Numbered from the stretch's first letter, positions 7,915 to 17,858 are shown. The stretch: 64,000 nucleotides of DNA from Tsukamurella spumae (GCF_012396015.1 NZ_JAAXOQ010000005.1:62001-126000), one strand, 5' to 3'. Numbers and translations: made by a program. The notes: generated by a model from the sequence alone, not told the origin.

Positions 7915-9423
7915 TCAGTGCTCGGCCGCCGCCAGGTCCCGGGCCTCCTCGTACAGCTCCGTCGCCTCCTCCGGGGTGTCCACCTGCGGCGCGGAGCCGA
8001 GCAGGGGCTGGGTGGCGGTCTCGCGCATCGCGATGACGGCGATCAGGCCGACGATGCCGCTGACGATGAGGTAGAAGCCGGGCACCAGGTCGTTCTTCGT
8101 GGCGTCGACCAGCGCGGACGTGACGAGTGGGGTCGTGCCGCCGAACGCCGATACGGCCACGTTGAAGCCGAGTCCCAGCGCGCCGTATCGGACGGCGGTG
8201 GGGAACAGGGCCGGCAGCGTGGAGGCGGTGGGCGCCGCGAAGCAGGCCAGTACTGCGCCGAACACGATGCAGGCCACGACGGGGCCCCAGAGCGAGCCGT
8301 GGCTGAAGAGCCAGAACGCGGGGACCGCCACGACGATCTGCACGACGGCCGCGGTCGCGAAGACGGCCCTGCGGCCCACGATGTCGCTCAGGTGTCCCAC
8401 CACCAGGATCAGCGCGACCACGACCAGCATCGCGAGCAGCACCAGCATGTCCGCGGTCAACTGGGTGCGGTGCGCCACGTCGGTGAGATAGGTCGGCAGG
8501 TAGGCGGTGATCATGTAGTTGGTCACGTTGTAGAGGATCACCAGGCCCATGCACACCAGCAGCGGGCGCCACAGATTCGTGATGATCATGCGCAGCTCGT
8601 GTTGGGGCGACTGCGCCGCCTTCAGCGCGTCCTCGTGGGCGTCCAGCTGGGCCTGGAAGGCGGGGGTGTCCTCGAGCTTGAGGCGCAGGTACAGGCCGAT
8701 GAGGCCCATCGGGCCCGCGATGAAGAAGGGGATCCGCCACCCCCAGGACAGCATGTCCGCGTCGGACAGTGTCGCGTTGAGGAGCGTGACCAGCAGCGAC
8801 GCGCAGGAGTAGCCGATGAACGTGCCGAAGTCGAGCCAGCTGCCGAGGAATCCGCGGCGCCTGTCCGGGGAGTACTCGGCGATGAAGGTGGTCGCGCCGC
8901 CGTACTCGCCGCCCGTGGAGAAGCCCTGAACGAGCCGGGCGCACAGCAGCAGGATCGGCGCCCACATCCCGATCGCGGCGTACGAGGGGATGAGGCCCAC
9001 GGCGAAGGTGCCGATCGACATCATGATCATGGTGGCCGCAAGGACCTTCTGCCGGCCGACGCGATCGCCCATCAGTCCGAAGACGATCCCGCCCAGCGGA
9101 CGGACGAAGAAGGCCGCGGCGAAGGTGCCGAAGGTCGCGAGCAGCTGACCGGTGTGCGAAAGGCTCTCGAAGAACACCTTGCCGAGCGTCGTGGCCAGGT
9201 AGGCGTACACGCCGAAGTCGAACCACTCCATCATGTTGCCCAGCGCGGCGGCGGTGATCGCGCGCTTGAGCATCGGCTGGTCGACGACCGTGATCGACTC
9301 CTCGGTGAGCGGTGGCTTGCGCCGGAACAGTCGCGCCAGAGTGCGGCGACGGGAGGATCGAACACTCTCGGTGCCCCAGCCCGCTCCGTGTGGTTCGCCC
9401 GATTCCGTTCGCTTCCTGTCCAT
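7915..9423 (-). CDS. MFS transporter, metabolite:H+ symporter (MHS/ProP-like) family
   Basis: A 502-residue integral membrane symporter with about 12 helices. The first helix region A-A-A-L-G-N-M-M-E-W-F-D-F-G-V-Y-A-Y and the loop motif G-L-M-G-D-R-V-G-R-Q-K are hallmarks of the MHS group (proline/betaine, alpha-ketoglutarate, shikimate carriers). The N-terminal ~45 residues are Arg-rich and polar; the start might instead be an internal Met near residue 51. The substrate cannot be assigned. It lies 22 bp downstream of the YchJ-like gene on the same strand. Confidence 0.85.
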   Translation of the reverse strand: MDRKRTESGEPHGAGWGTESVRSSRRRTLARLFRRKPPLTEESITVVDQPMLKRAITAAALGNMMEWFDFGVYAYLATTLGKVFFESLSHTGQLLATFGTFAAAFFVRPLGGIVFGLMGDRVGRQKVLAATMIMMSIGTFAVGLIPSYAAIGMWAPILLLCARLVQGFSTGGEYGGATTFIAEYSPDRRRGFLGSWLDFGTFIGYSCASLLVTLLNATLSDADMLSWGWRIPFFIAGPMGLIGLYLRLKLEDTPAFQAQLDAHEDALKAAQSPQHELRMIITNLWRPLLVCMGLVILYNVTNYMITAYLPTYLTDVAHRTQLTADMLVLLAMLVVVALILVVGHLSDIVGRRAVFATAAVVQIVVAVPAFWLFSHGSLWGPVVACIVFGAVLACFAAPTASTLPALFPTAVRYGALGLGFNVAVSAFGGTTPLVTSALVDATKNDLVPGFYLIVSGIVGLIAVIAMRETATQPLLGSAPQVDTPEEATELYEEARDLAAAEH

Positions 9424-9445
9424 TTCACCACGCTAACAAGACTTC

Positions 9446-9835
9446 CTAACTATTAGGCGTGGCGTCCGGAACGGTGGCTGGTATGCACCGATATCGGGTG
9501 GTATCGGGGCGTGGATCAGTCGAAATGTCCCCGTCGACGTAGAGCCACCGGCCGTCCTCGCGCACGAAGCGGGACCGTTCGTGCAGCACGCCGAGCTCCC
9601 CGTCGACGAGGCAGGTGGCCCGGAACTCCACGACCCCGGACTCGTCGGTCGCCCCGCCGTCGACGGTGTCGACGATCTGGAGGCCGCGCCAGCGCACGTC
9701 CTCGTCGAGGTCGAGATCCGCCGGGCGGGTGCTCGGATGCCACGACGAGAGGAGCCACGCCGCGTCGCCGTCGCGGTAGGCGGCGAACCGGGAGCGCATC
9801 AGCGCCTCGGCGGTGTCGGGAGTGCGCGGGTCCAT
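9446..9835 (-). CDS. YchJ-like protein lacking the SEC-C zinc motif
   Basis: A 129-residue protein matching the NTF2-like central domain of the YchJ/UPF0225 family: T-A-E-A-L-M-R-S-R-F-A-A-Y near the N-terminus, S-W-H-P-S-T-R-P, and W-L-Y-V-D-G-D near the end. Typical members start with a Cys-rich SEC-C motif (C-P-C-G-S-G); none is present in-frame upstream of the ATG here. The function of the family is unknown. It probably forms a two-gene unit with the MFS transporter downstream. Confidence 0.65.
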   Translation of the reverse strand: MDPRTPDTAEALMRSRFAAYRDGDAAWLLSSWHPSTRPADLDLDEDVRWRGLQIVDTVDGGATDESGVVEFRATCLVDGELGVLHERSRFVREDGRWLYVDGDISTDPRPDTTRYRCIPATVPDATPNS

Positions 9836-9913
9836 GTGTGGAGCGTACGGCCCCGGCCGGCCCGGTCGCGTGTCGCGCGCGATCGGGTCCTGGTCCGGGG
9901 CCGCGTTCCGCGG

Positions 9914-12481
9914 TCAGGCCCGGTCGAAGGCCCGGGCGGCGAGTGAGCGGACGATGCCCGCGCGGCCCTCGAGCACCAGTCGGCGCAGCGCCGACGGGTG
10001 CTCCTCCGCGAGCCACGCGTCCGCGGCGGCCACGGCACCGTCGGAGACGTCCCAGGAGGGGTAGAGGCCCACGACGACGGTCTGCGCGACCTCGGAGGAG
10101 CGGCGGCCCCACACCTCGTCGATCGACGCGAAGTAGCGCGGCGTGAACGGGGCGAGCAGGGCGTCCTGCCCCGGCGCGACGATGCCCGCGGAGATCGCGC
10201 GGGTCAGCGTGTTCGACAGGGAGTCGTCGCCGAAGACCTTCTCCCAGGCCTCCTCCTTGACCCGGATGTCCGGGCGCGCGGCGAGGGCCGCCGCGGCGGC
10301 CCGCTCACCCGCGGCGGTGGGATCGCGGAGAACCTCGGCGTCGATCTCCTCCACCCCGACGACACCCGCGCGGGCGAGCGCGGTGAGCAGGCGCCACCGC
10401 AGATCGGTGTCGACCGTCAGGCCCGCCAGCCCGACCGAGGCGGGCTCGGCACCGTCGTACAGCGCACGGAGGGCGTCGATCTCGGCGCGACCGAGTGCGG
10501 AGGCGGCCAGCGCGTTGACGAAGGCCAGCTGGAAGTCCGAGCCGTCCTCGGCCTCCCGGGCGAGCCGCAGCAGCCCGGAGGCGAGCCGCTCGCGGCCCTC
10601 CGCCTCGGCCCAGGCCGGATCCGCGTAGGACTCGACCGCGGTCTGCGCCTGCAGCACGACGCGCTGCACCACGCCGACCTCGGTCTCGGCGCCGATCCCG
10701 CCGAGCACGAGCTCCACGAAGTCGCGCGCCCGCATCTCCGCCTGCCGCGTCATCTCCCACGCCGCGGACCAGCCGAGCGTGCGGGGGAGCGACTCCGCGA
10801 TGTCGGCGATGCGGCCGGTGACCGTGTCCAGCGAGACCGGATCCAGCCGCACCGAGCAGTAGGTGAGATCGTCGTCGTTGAGGAGCACCAGCTCACCGCG
10901 GTGCACGCCCACCAGTTCCGGCACGTCCGTGCGCTCACCGGTGACATCGAGTTCGACCCGCTCGGTGCGCACCAGCTTCCCGTCCTCGTCGGCGTAGACG
11001 CCGACCGCGAGGCGGTGCGTGCGCAGCTCGCCGGCGCCCGGCTGCGCGCCCTCCTGGACGATCGCGAACCGGGTGAAACGACCGTCGTCGTCGACCTCGA
11101 AATCGGGACGCAGGATGTTGATGCCGGTGGTCTTGAGCCACTGCGCGCCCCAGTCCGACAGGTCTCGCCCGGAGGACGCCTCCAGCGACCGGAGCAGATC
11201 GTCGAAGGTGGCGTTGCCGAACCTGTGCTCCGCGAAGTACGCGCGCAGGCCCGCCAGGAAGGGCTCGAGCCCGACGTACGCGACGAGCTGCTTGAGCACG
11301 GATGCGCCCTTGGCGTAGGTGATGCCGTCGAAGTTGACCTCCACGGCCTGCAGGTCCGGGATGTCGGCCGCCACGGGGTGCGTCGACGGGAGCTGGTCCT
11401 GCCGGTAGGCCCACGACTTCTCGACGTTCGCGAAGGTCGTCCACGCGGAGGTGTACTCGGTGGCCTCGGCCTGGCTGAGCACCGACGCGAAGGTCGCGAA
11501 GGACTCGTTGAGCCACAGATCGTCCCACCAGCGCATGGTGACCAGGTCGCCGAACCACATGTGCGCCATCTCGTGCAGCACCGTCTCGCAGCGGCGCTCG
11601 TAGAGGTACCGGGTGACCTTCGACCGGAAGACGTAGTCCTCCAGGAAGGTCACCGCGCCGGCGTTCTCCATCGCGCCCGCGTTGAACTCCGGCACGAACA
11701 GCTGGTCGTACTTGCCGAAGGCGTAGGGGATCCCGAAGTTCTTGTGGTAGAAGCCGAAACCCTGCTTGGTCTCGGTGAACAGTCGATCGGCGTCCATGTA
11801 CTCTGCGAGGCTCGCGCGGCAGAACAGGCGCAGGTCGATGGTGCCGTGTTCATCGGTGTACGCGTCGGACCAGGCCGCGTACGGGCCGGCGATGAGCGCG
11901 ACGAGGTAGGTCGACATCGGCTCGGTCGTGGCGAAGGTCCACCGGTGCGCGCCGGTCGGCAGCGGCTCCCGGGTCGCTTCCGCGCCGCCCGTCACCACCG
12001 TCCAGGCCGACGGTGCCGTCACGCTCACGTCGAAGACGGCCTTGAGGTCCGGCTGGTCGAAGCACGCGAACATGCGCTTGGCGTCGGCGGTCTCGAACTG
12101 GGAGTAGAGGTACACCGCGCCGTCGGTCGGGTCGACGAAGCGGTGCAGGCCCTCGCCGGTGTTGGAGTAGAAGAACCGCCCGGAGATCACGAGCTCGTTC
12201 TCCGCGGCGAGCCCGTGCAGGGCCAGGCCGCCCTCCTCGGTGTAGCCCGCGGTGTCGACGGGGCGACCGTTGAGCGTCGCCGTGAGGCCGGTGGCGATCA
12301 GGTCGATGAAGGTGTCCGCGCCGGGCGTCGCCGCGAACGTGATCGTCGTGGTCGAGCCGAAGGTCTTGTCGCCGGGCGCGTCCGCGCCGTCGGTGAGGTC
12401 CAGGTCGATCGCGTACCGGGACACGGTGACGATTCCCGCGCGCTCGGCGGCCTGGATCCGGGTGAGATTGGGGGCGGACAA
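9914..12481 (-). CDS. pepN: Aminopeptidase N (M1 family)
   Basis: An 855-residue zinc metallopeptidase that removes N-terminal amino acids from peptides. The order is an N-terminal beta domain, the G-A-M-E-N substrate motif (near residue 267), the zinc site H-E-M-A-H (near 301) with the third ligand Glu 18 residues later in L-W-L-N-E, then a C-terminal ERAP1-like helical domain ending R-A-F-D-R-A. The TTG at 12481 ([11 protein letters not shown]) is chosen because GAAGGAG lies 7 bp upstream and the length then matches mycobacterial PepN (about 861 aa). It is divergent from the CPWC oxidoreductase gene, with ~217 bp between them for the two promoters. Confidence 0.93.
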   Translation of the reverse strand: MSAPNLTRIQAAERAGIVTVSRYAIDLDLTDGADAPGDKTFGSTTTITFAATPGADTFIDLIATGLTATLNGRPVDTAGYTEEGGLALHGLAAENELVISGRFFYSNTGEGLHRFVDPTDGAVYLYSQFETADAKRMFACFDQPDLKAVFDVSVTAPSAWTVVTGGAEATREPLPTGAHRWTFATTEPMSTYLVALIAGPYAAWSDAYTDEHGTIDLRLFCRASLAEYMDADRLFTETKQGFGFYHKNFGIPYAFGKYDQLFVPEFNAGAMENAGAVTFLEDYVFRSKVTRYLYERRCETVLHEMAHMWFGDLVTMRWWDDLWLNESFATFASVLSQAEATEYTSAWTTFANVEKSWAYRQDQLPSTHPVAADIPDLQAVEVNFDGITYAKGASVLKQLVAYVGLEPFLAGLRAYFAEHRFGNATFDDLLRSLEASSGRDLSDWGAQWLKTTGINILRPDFEVDDDGRFTRFAIVQEGAQPGAGELRTHRLAVGVYADEDGKLVRTERVELDVTGERTDVPELVGVHRGELVLLNDDDLTYCSVRLDPVSLDTVTGRIADIAESLPRTLGWSAAWEMTRQAEMRARDFVELVLGGIGAETEVGVVQRVVLQAQTAVESYADPAWAEAEGRERLASGLLRLAREAEDGSDFQLAFVNALAASALGRAEIDALRALYDGAEPASVGLAGLTVDTDLRWRLLTALARAGVVGVEEIDAEVLRDPTAAGERAAAAALAARPDIRVKEEAWEKVFGDDSLSNTLTRAISAGIVAPGQDALLAPFTPRYFASIDEVWGRRSSEVAQTVVVGLYPSWDVSDGAVAAADAWLAEEHPSALRRLVLEGRAGIVRSLAARAFDRA

Positions 12482-12698
12482 AGGCGACGCTCCTTCGTGC
12501 TCGGGCGCATGCTGGACTACTGCGCACATCGTTGGGACCGATTCCACCATGCCACCCGTGACCGACGAGGGTGCGACGGGGAAGCAGATGCGGGTGCGCG
12601 GCGTTGCGACGAGGAGAACAATCGACACCGTCGGGCCCCGGGACGTCCGTGCCCCGCCCGGCGGCGACGTCGACCACCCCGAACGCAAGGAGACCGTA

Positions 12699-13322
12699 GT
12701 GACTGAGACCGCACCGACGAAGGACCGCGTCGACTTCTGGTTCGACCCGCTGTGCCCGTGGTGCTGGATCACCTCGCGCTGGATCCTCGAGACCGAGAAG
12801 GTTCGCGACATCGACGTGAACTTCCACGTGATGAGCCTGGCGGTGCTCAACGAGGGCCGCGACAACCTGCCCGAGGTCTATCAGGAGCTGATGAAGACGG
12901 CGTGGGGTCCGGTGCGCGTGCTCATCGCCGCCGCCCGGCGACACGGCGACGAGGTGCTGCCGAAGCTCTACACCGCCATGGGCACCCGGATCCACAACCA
13001 GCAGAACAAGGACCTGCCGGTCGTGATCGCGGAGTCGCTCGCCGAGGTCGGCCTCGAATCGGACCTCGCCGCCGCCGCGAACAGCACCGACTTCGACGAG
13101 GATCTGCGGAAGAGTCACCACGCCGGCATGGACAAGGTCGGCGACGACGTGGGCACCCCCACGATCCACATCAACGGAGTCGCCTTCTTCGGACCCGTGC
13201 TCTCCCGCATCCCGCGCGGCGAGACCGCCGGGAAGGTCTGGGACGGCGCCGTTCTCCTGTCCGCGTACCCGCACTTCTACGAGCTCAAGCGCACGCGCAC
13301 CGAGGAGCCCGAGTTCGACTGA
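12699..13322 (+). CDS. DsbA-family mycothiol-dependent oxidoreductase (Rv2466c-like)
   Basis: A 207-residue thioredoxin-fold enzyme, the same length as M. tuberculosis Rv2466c, a mycothiol-dependent reductase known for activating nitro prodrugs such as TP053. The active site C19-P-W-C22 sits in [11 protein letters not shown], and the cis-Pro loop appears as G-T-P-T-I-H-I (about residues 155-161). A helical insertion lies between them. The GTG at 12699 has GCAAGGAGA upstream. The protein is cytosolic, with no signal peptide. Confidence 0.9.
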   Translation: MTETAPTKDRVDFWFDPLCPWCWITSRWILETEKVRDIDVNFHVMSLAVLNEGRDNLPEVYQELMKTAWGPVRVLIAAARRHGDEVLPKLYTAMGTRIHNQQNKDLPVVIAESLAEVGLESDLAAAANSTDFDEDLRKSHHAGMDKVGDDVGTPTIHINGVAFFGPVLSRIPRGETAGKVWDGAVLLSAYPHFYELKRTRTEEPEFD

Positions 13323-13335
13323 CGGCTCGCGGAGG

Positions 13336-14691
13336 TCAGGCGCCGAACGGTCCGCCCGGGCTCTGCGGTCCGCCCGGGCCCTGCGGGACCTGTAGGCCCT
13401 GCGGGACCTGGCCGGGGGCCGGGGCCAGTGTCTCCTGGTGGTTGTAGGTGGGGACCGGCCCGGCGGGGACGACGGCACCGCCACCGATGCCGCGCAGCGG
13501 CTGGGACGGCGCGAACCACAGTGAGCCCGCCCGCGTGCGGTTGCGGAGCGCCGCTGCCCGCCAGGTGAGCACGGGATGCGACGCCAGGAGGTTCACCACC
13601 CAGGTGAAGAAGCCCTTGTCGGTGGACGCGCGGTCGGCGAGCTGGTCGAAGTCGACGTGCTTGCCGAGGTACTTGCCCGCGCCGAGAACGCCCATGCCGC
13701 CGGGGATTCCGGCGGGCTGGTTGAAGTAGCCGTAGTTGTCGGCCGTGTACTCCTGCGAGCGTGACAGTGCCGGGCCGATGAAGGGCAGGTAGCTCATCGC
13801 GAACGAGCCCATCTGGCGCCAGTAGGACACGTGGCCGGCGGCGATGTGGCCGACCTCGTGGCCGATGATGTAGGCCAGCGCGTCGGGGTCGCGGGCCTCG
13901 CCGCCGATCTCGAAGAGGTCGCTGTAGACCACGACGAACCTGCGGAAGCCGTGGCCGGACGCGAACGCGTTGATCTGGCCGTTGCCGAGGACGACGAACG
14001 CGTCGGGCACCTCGCGCATGCCGTACCGGGCCGCGGCCTCGCGCACCATCCGGTAGCCCTCGGGGAACTGCGTGGGCGTCATCTGAATGCCCTGGACCCG
14101 GGGCGAGGCCCAGGTCACGCCGCGCCCGAGCCACAGGACGATCGGGACCAGCAGCACGAGCAGCGTGTACTCGTTGATGGCGCCGAACACCGCCAACAGG
14201 ATCGCGCCGCCGTAGATGAGCAGCGTCACCAGGATCACGATCACCAGCAGCGGGATCTCCCAGGGGTGCCGCCGGGGCGCGCCCGCGTAGGCGGGCGGCT
14301 GGTACACGGGCGCCACGGGACCCGCGGGACCCGCCGGTCCGCCCGGGAACTGCGGCCCGGCGCCGAAGGGGGAGCCGGCCGGGAACCGGGGGATCTCGCC
14401 CGTCCCCGGGTGCGACGGTGCCGCGCCGAGCCCGGCGGTGACCGACGGGTCGTGCGCGCCCAGCTCGGGCAGCGCGTGGTGGCTGCCGGTCTGATGTCGC
14501 TCGGTGGGGAAATCGGCGGCCGGGATCGCGGAGGCCGCCGTGTCCTCCGGCTGCACGACGGGGAAGAAGCCGGTGCTGGGCATCGTCGATTCGTCCGGCG
14601 CGGAGCTGAAGGCGCCGGTGCGGGCGGACTCGGTGGGGGCGGAGTCGTCCTTCGGCTCCTGCCCCGCTGTCTGCTCGGTGCTGTCATCCAT
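13336..14691 (-). CDS. M48 family zinc metalloprotease with Pro/Gly-rich tails
   Basis: A 451-residue membrane protease of the HtpX/Ste24-like M48 group. The N-terminal ~140 residues are disordered (Ser/Thr/Glu, then Gly/Pro-rich). Two closely spaced helices follow (I-P-L-L-V-I-V-I-L-V-T-L-L-I-Y and a second after N-E-Y). The catalytic motif H-E-V-G-H is near residue 276, with a downstream Glu in Q-E-Y-T-A-D. The C-terminal ~50 residues are again Pro/Gly/Gln-rich. Long low-complexity tails on both sides are unusual compared with HtpX (about 290 aa). It converges with the Rv2466c-like gene and diverges from rpiB. Confidence 0.85.
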   Translation of the reverse strand: MDDSTEQTAGQEPKDDSAPTESARTGAFSSAPDESTMPSTGFFPVVQPEDTAASAIPAADFPTERHQTGSHHALPELGAHDPSVTAGLGAAPSHPGTGEIPRFPAGSPFGAGPQFPGGPAGPAGPVAPVYQPPAYAGAPRRHPWEIPLLVIVILVTLLIYGGAILLAVFGAINEYTLLVLLVPIVLWLGRGVTWASPRVQGIQMTPTQFPEGYRMVREAAARYGMREVPDAFVVLGNGQINAFASGHGFRRFVVVYSDLFEIGGEARDPDALAYIIGHEVGHIAAGHVSYWRQMGSFAMSYLPFIGPALSRSQEYTADNYGYFNQPAGIPGGMGVLGAGKYLGKHVDFDQLADRASTDKGFFTWVVNLLASHPVLTWRAAALRNRTRAGSLWFAPSQPLRGIGGGAVVPAGPVPTYNHQETLAPAPGQVPQGLQVPQGPGGPQSPGGPFGA

Positions 14692-14753
14692 GCCATCGAA
14701 TGTAGGCTGTGCCGCTCATCGATGCGCACGCGACGCGTGTCAGACTTGTCCCC

Positions 14754-15236
14754 ATGCGCGTTTACCTCGGCGGCGATCACGCCGGATTCGAACTGAAGTC
14801 CCAGATCATCGAGCACCTGACGGCGGGCGGCCACGAGGTCGTCGACTGCGGTGCCCACACCTACGACGCCCTCGACGACTACCCGGCGTTCTGCATCGAC
14901 GCCGCCACGCGGGTCGTCGCCGATCCGGGCAGCCTCGGCATCGTCCTCGGCGGCAGCGGCAACGGCGAGCAGATCGCGGCCAACAAGGTGCCCGGCGCTC
15001 GCTGCGCCCTGGCGTGGAGCGTCGAGACCGCGCAGCTGGCGCGGCAGCACAACAACGCGCAGCTCATCGGTCTCGGCGGCCGCATGCACAGCACGGAGGA
15101 GGCGCTCGCCATCGTCGACGCGTTCCTCACCGCCGAGTGGTCCGACGAGCCGCGTCACCAGCGCCGCATCGACATCCTCTCGGAGTACGAGCGCACCGGC
15201 ATCGCGCCCGCGGTGCCCGGCGCGCCCGAGGCCTGA
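14754..15236 (+). CDS. rpiB: Ribose-5-phosphate isomerase B
   Basis: A 160-residue enzyme interconverting ribose-5-phosphate and ribulose-5-phosphate in the pentose phosphate pathway. It begins M-R-V-Y-L-G-G-D-H-A-G-F-E-L-K, the substrate-binding start of the family. The anion-hole segment is G-G-S-G-N-G-E-Q with Glu72; as in the M. tuberculosis enzyme, Glu replaces the Cys base of E. coli RpiB. ATG 14754 is chosen over an in-frame ATG at 14709 because the protein fold starts there. The nei gene begins immediately after the stop. Confidence 0.93.
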   Translation: MRVYLGGDHAGFELKSQIIEHLTAGGHEVVDCGAHTYDALDDYPAFCIDAATRVVADPGSLGIVLGGSGNGEQIAANKVPGARCALAWSVETAQLARQHNNAQLIGLGGRMHSTEEALAIVDAFLTAEWSDEPRHQRRIDILSEYERTGIAPAVPGAPEA

Positions 15237-16040
15237 TTGCCCGAAGGACACACCCTCCACCGCTTGGCTCTCGCCCACGACGCGATGTTCGCGGGCGAGA
15301 GCGTCCGCGTCTTGAGCCCCCAGGGCAGATTCGCGCCCGAGGCCGCGCGCCTGGACGGGCGCACCTTCGAGCGCGCCGAATCCTGGGGCAAGCACCTGTG
15401 GCACCGCTACTCGGGCGGCGCGATCGTGCACGTGCACCTGGGCCTGTACGGCGCATTCACGGACTTCGGCCTGGTCGACGGTGCGCCGCCCCCACCCGTT
15501 GGCCAGGTCAGGTACCGCATCGTCGGGCCGCGCGGCGGCACGGACCTGCGCGGCCCCACCGCCTGCGAGCTCGTGACGGAGGAGCAGGTCGACGGTGTCC
15601 TGGCGCGTCTCGGGCCGGACCCGCTGCGCCCCGACTCCGACCCGGACGACGCCCGGCGACGCATCGAGCGGTCGCGCCGGCCGATCGGCGCGCTGCTCAT
15701 GGACCAGAAGGTGCTGGCCGGGGTCGGCAATGTCTACCGCGCGGAGGTGCTGTTCCGCGCCGGCATCGACCCGCATCGCGAGGGTCGGGACGTCTCGCGT
15801 GCGGAGTTCGACGGTCTCTGGGCGGACCTGGTCGCGCTCATGCCGATCGGCGTCGAGCGCGGCCGCATGCACGTCGTGCGCCCCGAACACGACCACGGCG
15901 CACCGTCGTACGCGCCGGACCGGCCGCGCACCTATGTCTACCGGCGGGCCGGCGATCCGTGCCGGGTGTGCGGTACGACGGTCCGCACCGAGCTGATGGA
16001 GGCGCGGAACCTCTACTGGTGTCCCACCTGTCAGACCTGA
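15237..16040 (+). CDS. nei: Formamidopyrimidine-DNA glycosylase / endonuclease VIII-like protein
   Basis: A 267-residue bifunctional base-excision DNA glycosylase/AP lyase. After initiator removal, Pro2-Glu3 (M-P-E-G-H-T-L-H-R) are the catalytic residues. The central helix-two-turn-helix includes the block L-M-D-Q-K-V-L-A-G-V-G-N-V-Y-R-A-E. The C-terminal zinc finger is formed by Cys242/Cys245 (C-R-V-C) and Cys262/Cys265 (C-P-T-C). The TTG start at 15237 directly abuts the rpiB stop. The same pair occurs in M. tuberculosis (Rv2465c-Rv2464c). Confidence 0.9.
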   Translation: MPEGHTLHRLALAHDAMFAGESVRVLSPQGRFAPEAARLDGRTFERAESWGKHLWHRYSGGAIVHVHLGLYGAFTDFGLVDGAPPPPVGQVRYRIVGPRGGTDLRGPTACELVTEEQVDGVLARLGPDPLRPDSDPDDARRRIERSRRPIGALLMDQKVLAGVGNVYRAEVLFRAGIDPHREGRDVSRAEFDGLWADLVALMPIGVERGRMHVVRPEHDHGAPSYAPDRPRTYVYRRAGDPCRVCGTTVRTELMEARNLYWCPTCQT

Positions 16041-16125
16041 CCGCCCGCTGTTAGCCGGGACACAGAATCGTTTTCTTAACATGGATTTCAGCTCGTTCAC
16101 ACACGCGGCGGGTTGAGTCGTGGGC

Positions 16126-17121
16126 ATGAGAACGCCGACCGTCCACAGCAGGGCGGCCCGACGACCGGCGGACGCCGGCCGGGCCCGGATCACCGTGCTC
16201 GCCGTCGGGGGTACCGGCGAGTCGTGGATCGACGATCCGCGCACCGAGGTCACCGGCATGCTCAGTCATGTGGTGGCGGAGCTCGACGATCGGTTCACCG
16301 ACCGCTGGGTGGGCTACCCCGCGTCCTACGGCCCGGTCCCGGCGCGTGACGGCATCTCGTTCGCCGAGTCCGTCGCGATCGGCGTCGAGCGGCTCCTCGT
16401 CGCGATGGCCGAGATCGACGGGCCGGTGGTCCTCATCGGCTACTCGCAGGGGTGCACCGTCGTCCGGCGGGTCCTGGGCGCGATGGCCGACGGTCCCGTG
16501 CTCGCGCCGCACGTGCTCGCCGTCGGGCTGATCTCCGATCCGGAGCGGCCGCACGGCAGCGACCCCGCGCTGTGCGGGTCGGGCGTCGCGGGTGACGGAC
16601 CCGCGGTGCCCGACGGTGTGCCCCTGCTGTGGATCTCCCACCCCCAGGACGTCATCTGCAATGCCAGCGTCGACTCCTTCGTGCGGGACATCGCCGACGC
16701 GACCGCCTATCTCACGCTCCGCGACCTGGCGACCTGGGCGCCGCGCGCGGCCGGCGAGTACCTCGGGCACCGCTTCCAGAACGCGACCCGCACCGCGTTC
16801 GGGTCGCGCCAGTTCAAGCGCGACCTCGGGCGGCTGCGCACCGCCGGCCGCGAGATCCTGGGCTACCTGCCGCGGGTGAACTACCGGGGGCGCGACTACA
16901 ACCTGCGCGGCGACCGGCACACCGCGTACGCGAACGAGCCGCTGGCCCGCCTGCGGCACGAGGACTACGAGCTCACCGGCTGCCAGATCCTCGCCCAGTG
17001 GCTGCAGGTCCATGCCACTTTCGCGCTCCCCGCGGAGCCGGATCGCGCCGCCCGGCCCCCGCAGAGCGGTGCCTCCGCGGCCGCTGGTCTAGAGTCGGTG
17101 AAGTACTTGCAGGCCGGCTGA
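16126..17121 (+). CDS. Cutinase/LysB-like alpha/beta-hydrolase (serine esterase)
   Basis: A 331-residue protein with the nucleophile elbow G-Y-S-Q-G at about Ser107, preceded by V-V-L-I-G and by W-V-G-Y-P-A-S-Y-G (residues ~61-69). This layout is shared by PE-PPE/cutinase-like esterases and mycobacteriophage LysB (mycolyl-arabinogalactan esterase). An Asp in W-I-S-H-P-Q-D-V-I and a His in the C-terminal half could complete the triad. A clear signal peptide is not evident; the N-terminus is short and Arg-rich, so secretion is unproven. GTG 16120 is an alternative start. It lies downstream of nei, where M. tuberculosis has the lipase gene lipP, but the family differs. Confidence 0.7.
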   Translation: MRTPTVHSRAARRPADAGRARITVLAVGGTGESWIDDPRTEVTGMLSHVVAELDDRFTDRWVGYPASYGPVPARDGISFAESVAIGVERLLVAMAEIDGPVVLIGYSQGCTVVRRVLGAMADGPVLAPHVLAVGLISDPERPHGSDPALCGSGVAGDGPAVPDGVPLLWISHPQDVICNASVDSFVRDIADATAYLTLRDLATWAPRAAGEYLGHRFQNATRTAFGSRQFKRDLGRLRTAGREILGYLPRVNYRGRDYNLRGDRHTAYANEPLARLRHEDYELTGCQILAQWLQVHATFALPAEPDRAARPPQSGASAAAGLESVKYLQAG

Positions 17122-17138
17122 CCCGGAGGTAGAGCGAA

Positions 17139-17414
17139 GTGGCACGTGACACCGAGAGCATCGAGCGCGATATCGAGCGCGCCCGGGAGCAGCTGGCGGC
17201 GACGCTGGATCAGCTGGGGGAGCGCGCGGATCCCCGCAAGCTCGCCGAGCAGGCCCAGCAGTCGGTGATCGCGACCGTGACGAAGCCCCCGGTACTCGCC
17301 GCCGCGGCAGGTGCCGTCGTGCTGGTGATCGTCGTCGTGGGATCGCGGTTCGCCCGCGCCCGCCGCGAGAAGCAGATCATCCGGGCGTTGGCCGAGGGCC
17401 GGATCTCGATCTGA
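17139..17414 (+). CDS. DUF3618 small membrane-anchored protein
   Basis: A 91-residue protein: an N-terminal amphipathic, charged helix (S-I-E-R-D-I-E-R-A-R-E-Q-L-A-A-T-L-D) typical of DUF3618, then one transmembrane helix (about residues 50-72) and an Arg/Lys-rich cytoplasmic end. The function is unknown. The GTG start has a strong GGAGG upstream. It is the first of a run of small envelope genes that follows the esterase by 17 bp. Confidence 0.75.
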   Translation: MARDTESIERDIERAREQLAATLDQLGERADPRKLAEQAQQSVIATVTKPPVLAAAAGAVVLVIVVVGSRFARARREKQIIRALAEGRISI

Positions 17415-17419
17415 TCTCC

Positions 17420-17806
17420 GTGCTCGGGACGACAAGGGGCGGTGCCGTGATCGGCGCCGCCCTTGTCGTTGCCGCGGCCGCGGTGGGGGCCTGCGGCGCC
17501 CCGCCGCGCGCCGCGACCGCGTTGCCCGCCGGCTACCCCGTCGCCCAGGTGCCGATCGTCGGCACGGTCAGCAAGGCGGAGACGATCGATGTGGGCCACC
17601 CGATGTGGCGCGTCACCGTCGACGGGCGCGACACGGTGGCCGCCGCCCGTGCCCTGCTCGCCGCGGGGCTCGCGCCGGTCGCGCCGGGCGTCCCGTTGGA
17701 CGCCGGCCGGGTGGGTGCGGTGTACCGCGGGCACGGCTTCACCGTCGGGATCTCCGCGAACGACGGTGACGTGACCTACGCGGTGAGCCGCACGCCCGGC
17801 GTCTGA
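17420..17806 (+). CDS. Putative lipoprotein, unknown function
   Basis: A 128-residue protein with a hydrophobic N-terminal segment ending in the lipobox V-G-A-C (Cys about residue 25), predicting export and lipid anchoring after cleavage. The mature part (about 100 residues) is small and beta-prone, with no recognised domain. GTG 17420 follows the DUF3618 stop by 5 bp; a GTG at 17447 with AAGGGGCGG upstream is an equally possible start and keeps the lipobox. Confidence 0.6.
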   Translation: MLGTTRGGAVIGAALVVAAAAVGACGAPPRAATALPAGYPVAQVPIVGTVSKAETIDVGHPMWRVTVDGRDTVAAARALLAAGLAPVAPGVPLDAGRVGAVYRGHGFTVGISANDGDVTYAVSRTPGV

Positions 17807-17858
17807 CCTCAGGGAATCACCTGATTCCGCGATCGCGGATCGGCGCTACGCTGGAGCC

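Noticed and set aside
16126-17121. LysB-like esterase as lysis gene of the satellite
   Set aside because: It lies about 29 kb from attL, outside the element, and sits in host-type context.
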